Shown one piece after another: positions 15,129 to 16,487 of a stretch of DNA of 16,487 nt. The stretch comes from an uncultured bacterium (GTDB taxonomy: Bacteria; Patescibacteriota; Gracilibacteria; Absconditabacterales; Absconditicoccaceae): contig CALCYP010000032.1 of the NCBI GenBank assembly GCA_937906635.1, positions 1 through 16,487 of the forward strand. The letters run 5' to 3'. The notes under the pieces were generated by a model. It made no database searches and was not told the origin of the DNA. It was given only the letters and a program-made list of their open reading frames with translations. Numbering within the stretch: position 1 is the first letter of the stretch; each line of letters begins with the position of its first letter. The position numbers and the translations under genes are program-made.

Positions 15129-15468
15129 GATAAAAATTTTATGAAATAAAATTTTTTAGCCTATAGCCAATAGCAGATAGCTAATAGCAAAGATCTGATT
15201 GTCCATATAAAACCGCCATTAGCTATTGGCTATTCGCCATCAGCTAACTTCATAATAATTTTTTCATTGACAAAGTCAACCCCTTTTTGACAAAAATGAA
15301 ATTTTTTTTGACTTTTTAGATTTATTAGTTTTTAACTAATAAAAAAAGTCTTGATTTTTTATTTTTTTTTAATATTACTATTGGCGAACAAACATCGACG
15401 AAGCCACTCTGCCAAAAAAGATTGACAGAATATGGAATGCTCTTTTACATATATTATATTAAACGAAA
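15129..15468. promoter_or_regulatory. lexA / S23 intergenic region: repeat, TTGAC array and long palindrome
   Basis: A 340-bp spacer without a gene. 15157-15246 is an imperfect inverted repeat of TAGC/GCTA words. TTGAC occurs at 15267, 15287 and 15308 (20-21 bp spacing), and the first is half of the palindrome TTGAC-AAA-GTCAA (15267-15279). 15321-15343 is a perfect palindrome with 10-bp arms TTTATTAGTT/AACTAATAAA around TTT, enclosed by further outer arms GACTTTTT and AAAAAGTC. TTGACA at 15422 and TATATT at 15455 precede the S23 gene. This is the expected place for LexA operators. Confidence 0.5.
15157..15246. repeat. TAGC-rich inverted repeat
   Basis: The left arm, with AGCCAATAGCAGATAGCTAATAGC-like words (15163-15188), partly pairs with the right arm GCCATTAGCTATTGGCTATT (15215-15234). 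Internal short-period repetition suggests slippage or a mobile palindrome. It is comparable in style to 991-1060. Confidence 0.55.
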
Positions 15469-15846
15469 ATGGATTTAAAATTCGAAAAATTATTAGTACG
15501 ACAAAAGTCAAAAGAAATTACACTTGATATTCAAAAAAAATTAAAAACAGATGATGACTGGTGATTTAAATCACAAGTCCAAAGAGCATCTATATCAGTC
15601 ATGGACTGCATAGCTCAATGATACGAAAAACGATATGATGATGCGAAAATCAAGTTATACTTAGAAGCTCTATGATACAATACAAAAGTAATCAATATGA
15701 TGAGCCTTTGCAAAGATCTTTGATACTTATCTCCAGAAACCGCAAATCATATACTATGAGAATGTATAGATTTAAACAAGATGGTTTACAGCTTGGTATC
15801 CAAAATCAAAAAAAGAAACGAAGTGGCCGTTGAGACCGCCGAATAA
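15469..15846 (+). CDS. Four helix bundle protein (S23 / 23S-rRNA intervening-sequence family)
   Basis: A 125-aa member of the PF05635-type four helix bundle family. The order is typical: FEKLLVRQKSKEITLDI, then WGFKSQVQRASISVMDCIAQGYEKR (usually QlrRAavSipaNIAEG), then AKIKLYLEALGYNTKVINMMSLCKDLGYL and a last helix ending KIKKRNEVAVE. Here it is a standalone gene, not inside a 23S rRNA. The family forms pentamers with a positive surface; its function is unknown but it is often near mobile or diversity-generating elements. TGA glycines occur at WGF, QGY, LGY and LGE. TAA stop. It lies between lexA (divergent) and recA (same strand, after a hairpin cluster). Confidence 0.9.
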
Positions 15847-15859
15847 AATCATTCCCCGG

Positions 15860-15921
15860 CCCCTTCTTTGAAAACGAAGGGGAGGAATACTAAAAGTATT
15901 CCCCTCTTTTTCAAAGAGGGG
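15860..15921. repeat. Three-stem palindromic cluster upstream of recA
   Basis: Consecutive hairpins at 15860-15882 (CCCCTTC/GAAGGGG), 15884-15902 (GGAATAC/GTATTCC) and 15901-15921 (CCCCTCTTT/AAAGAGGGG), followed by TTAGGGGTGATTT. A variant of the two-hairpin family with an inserted middle stem. It could terminate the S23 transcript before recA. Confidence 0.75.
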
Positions 15922-15993
15922 TTAGGGGTGATTTAAATACATTCCAGGCTTTGATGTTTGTTAATAAGTTTTATAACTATACTATATATAAAA

Positions 15994-16487
15994 ATGACGA
16001 CAGTAAAAATGGATGACAATTTAAAGGAAGCTTTCAAAAGCATTGAAAAACAATTTGGTAAATGAGCAATCATGAGAATGTGAGACAATTCAAATGTCTG
16101 ACTTGTAAACACTATTCATAGTTGAAGCTATGTTTTGGATTTGATTCTCGGATGATGATATCCAGAATGAAGGATTGTAGAAATCTACTGACCTGAATCA
16201 AGCTGAAAAACTACAATTGCTTTGCATGCTATCGCTGAAGTACAAAAAAGAGGTGGAGTTGCTGCTTTTATCGATGCTGAACATGCTTTAGATCCTCACT
16301 ATGCAAAAAAACTTTGAGTTGATATAGATAATTTATTGTTATCGCAACCAGATCATTGAGAACAAGCTCTTCAAATAGCTGAAGAATTAGCAAAGACTTG
16401 AGCTGTGAAAATTATCGTAATCGATTCAGTAGCCGCTTTGGTTCCAAAAGCTGAAGTTGAATGAGAAATGTGAGATACTTTCATGTG
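15994..16487 (+). CDS. recA: RecA recombinase, 5' part (runs off the window)
   Basis: The first 164 residues are present. Forms ATP-dependent filaments on ssDNA for strand exchange, and in the SOS response stimulates LexA self-cleavage. Landmarks are KQFGKGAIMRMGD, the Walker A GPESSGKT at residues 66-73 (both glycines TGA, same numbering as E. coli), AAFIDAEHALDP, LLLSQPDHGEQAL, the Walker B region VKIIVIDSVAALVPKAE and the start of the L1 loop VEGEMGDTFM. About a dozen TGA codons in this fragment sit at invariant glycines, the cleanest proof of code 25 here. No Shine-Dalgarno; a TATACT box (15978-15983) places transcription start about four bases before the ATG. Confidence 0.97.

Noticed and set aside
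15370..15420. Possible tRNA-like or coding piece in the GC-richer stretch before the S23 gene
   Set aside because: No acceptor/T-loop pairing and no ORF with a start; only an unexplained less AT-rich patch.
1..16487. CRISPR array, tRNA, rRNA
   Set aside because: No regularly spaced direct repeats with unique spacers, no cloverleaf and no rRNA sequence were seen by eye on either strand.

Overview
The window comes from a bacterium that reads UGA as glycine (genetic code 25), that is a Gracilibacteria/Absconditabacteria (BD1-5/SR1) relative. Nearly every conserved gene is broken by in-frame TGA codons at positions where the family has glycine. Examples are the RecA Walker A loop, the LexA GDSM motif, both ClpC P-loops and the ThyA substrate loop. 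These genes end only in TAA or TAG. Base composition is AT-rich. I cannot decide between the two phyla from this window. All coordinates below were re-read by hand with TGA = Gly.

Layout. 1-1584: palindromic repeats, then thyA and folA (thymidylate/folate cycle). 1609-2474: a divergent pair (unknown 104-aa protein on minus, GtrA-like membrane protein on plus) with no internal TGA. Each ends in TGA inside a terminator hairpin, as if written in the standard code. 2528-3748: a minus-strand run of a code-25 GtrA paralogue, an unknown protein and a small basic protein. 3865-6732: cell-envelope and nucleotide genes: a secreted 3D/peptidoglycan-binding protein, a GuaD-like deaminase, a SemiSWEET-like transporter and a secreted CAP-domain protein. 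6816-9482: a ClpC-type AAA+ unfoldase. 9555-10500: a small unknown protein and the rdgB/HAM1 house-cleaning pyrophosphatase. 10505-11766: an IS256-like (zinc-ribbon variant) insertion sequence whose transposase uses UGA for most glycines, with several stacked copies of its terminal repeat. 11790-14141: a DUF262-HNH nuclease and an EcoRI-type adenine methyltransferase, which look like a restriction-modification pair. 14243-14397: a previously unassigned, strongly structured small RNA gene on the minus strand with its own promoter and terminator. 14499-16487: lexA (minus), then a four-helix-bundle S23-type protein and the 5' part of recA (plus). This places the SOS repressor and its co-protease on either side of an operator-like intergenic region.

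Between genes lies a dispersed family of two-hairpin palindromic elements, at least six to seven copies in 16 kb. They share an architecture and a G-rich ATTTTT tail but swap stem sequences.

The most novel observations are: (1) the UGA-stop island inside a UGA-glycine genome; (2) the rod-shaped RNA between lexA and the methyltransferase, which could be 6S-like or could hide a 16-codon hydrophobic peptide; (3) the two-hairpin repeat family; and (4) the TTGAC array plus long palindrome between lexA and the S23/recA genes.
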